Below, in pieces: positions 6,190 through 6,273 of a DNA stretch of 6,273 bases. The notes under the pieces are model-generated. The model was not told the DNA's origin. It was given only the letters and a program-made list of their open reading frames with translations, and did not search any database. Source of the DNA: DASUFH01 sp036274645 (GTDB lineage Bacteria > Acidobacteriota > Terriglobia > 20CM-2-55-15); NCBI GenBank assembly GCA_036274645.1, contig DASUFH010000184.1, forward strand, positions 1-6,273, written 5' to 3'. The position numbers were made by a program, and so were the translations under genes. How positions within the stretch are numbered: the first letter of the stretch is position 1; every line of letters starts with the position of its first letter.

Positions 6190-6273
6190 GCCGAGGGAAT
6201 GCTTCCCGGCGCTGTTTCCCAAACGCTCAGGTTAACCCGTCGCGTGGCCGCCTTCCCCCTCGGCTGTCCAATG
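6181..6273. repeat. 17-bp inverted repeat around a 59-bp centre, running to the window edge
   Basis: CATTCGACAGCCGAGGG (6181-6197) and CCCTCGGCTGTCCAATG (6257-6273) are inverted copies with one mismatch (16 of 17). The 59-bp centre (6198-6256) has no open gene. The right arm ends exactly at the window edge and may continue. A shorter relative, GGACAGCCG, occurs at 6135-6143. It could be a small non-autonomous element or a dispersed intergenic repeat; target-site duplications cannot be judged from here. Confidence 0.55.

Noticed and set aside
6152..6273. A CRISPR array
   Set aside because: Only two direct copies at a 22-bp period with a 6-bp gap exist, which is too short for repeats with spacers, and no cas gene is present.

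Overview
This is a 6.3-kb chromosomal window from a moderately GC-rich bacterium. The gene content is mostly conserved housekeeping. The last gene, a secreted protein joining a carboxypeptidase-regulatory-like beta-sandwich to TPRs, is of a kind common in Acidobacteriota, and the repeat-rich spacers would suit that phylum or a relative. This placement is inference; no rRNA or other phylogenetic marker was compared.

Layout. On the minus strand, the start of an unrecognised gene (1-183, cut by the window edge) lies 28 bp downstream of gatB (212-1666), which encodes subunit B of the Asp/Glu-tRNA amidotransferase. An 87-bp divergent spacer separates gatB from a plus-strand pair. The pair is mtnA (1754-2797, methylthioribose-1-phosphate isomerase) and tsaD (2798-3865, the t6A tRNA-modification subunit). 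They abut with no spacer (TGAATG), which points to translational coupling. A small hairpin follows tsaD.

From 3866 to 4971 the window is accessory in character. It holds a 262-bp spacer with several possible hairpins, an unrecognised 161-aa protein with a four-cysteine zinc-binding knuckle (4128-4613), a REP-like palindrome (4653-4680), and a long untranslated leader. The leader ends in a strong AGGAGG ribosome-binding site for the exported TPR protein (4972-6039). That gene is followed by a G/C-rich terminator-like hairpin. The final 120 bases hold ATTNGAC heptads and a 17-bp inverted repeat that runs to the window edge.

Functional view. gatB and tsaD both act on tRNA to keep decoding accurate, and mtnA belongs to sulfur and nucleoside salvage. 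Nothing in the window amounts to a complete new system. The best leads are the zinc-knuckle protein in its structured surroundings, the terminal inverted-repeat element and the REP-like palindrome.
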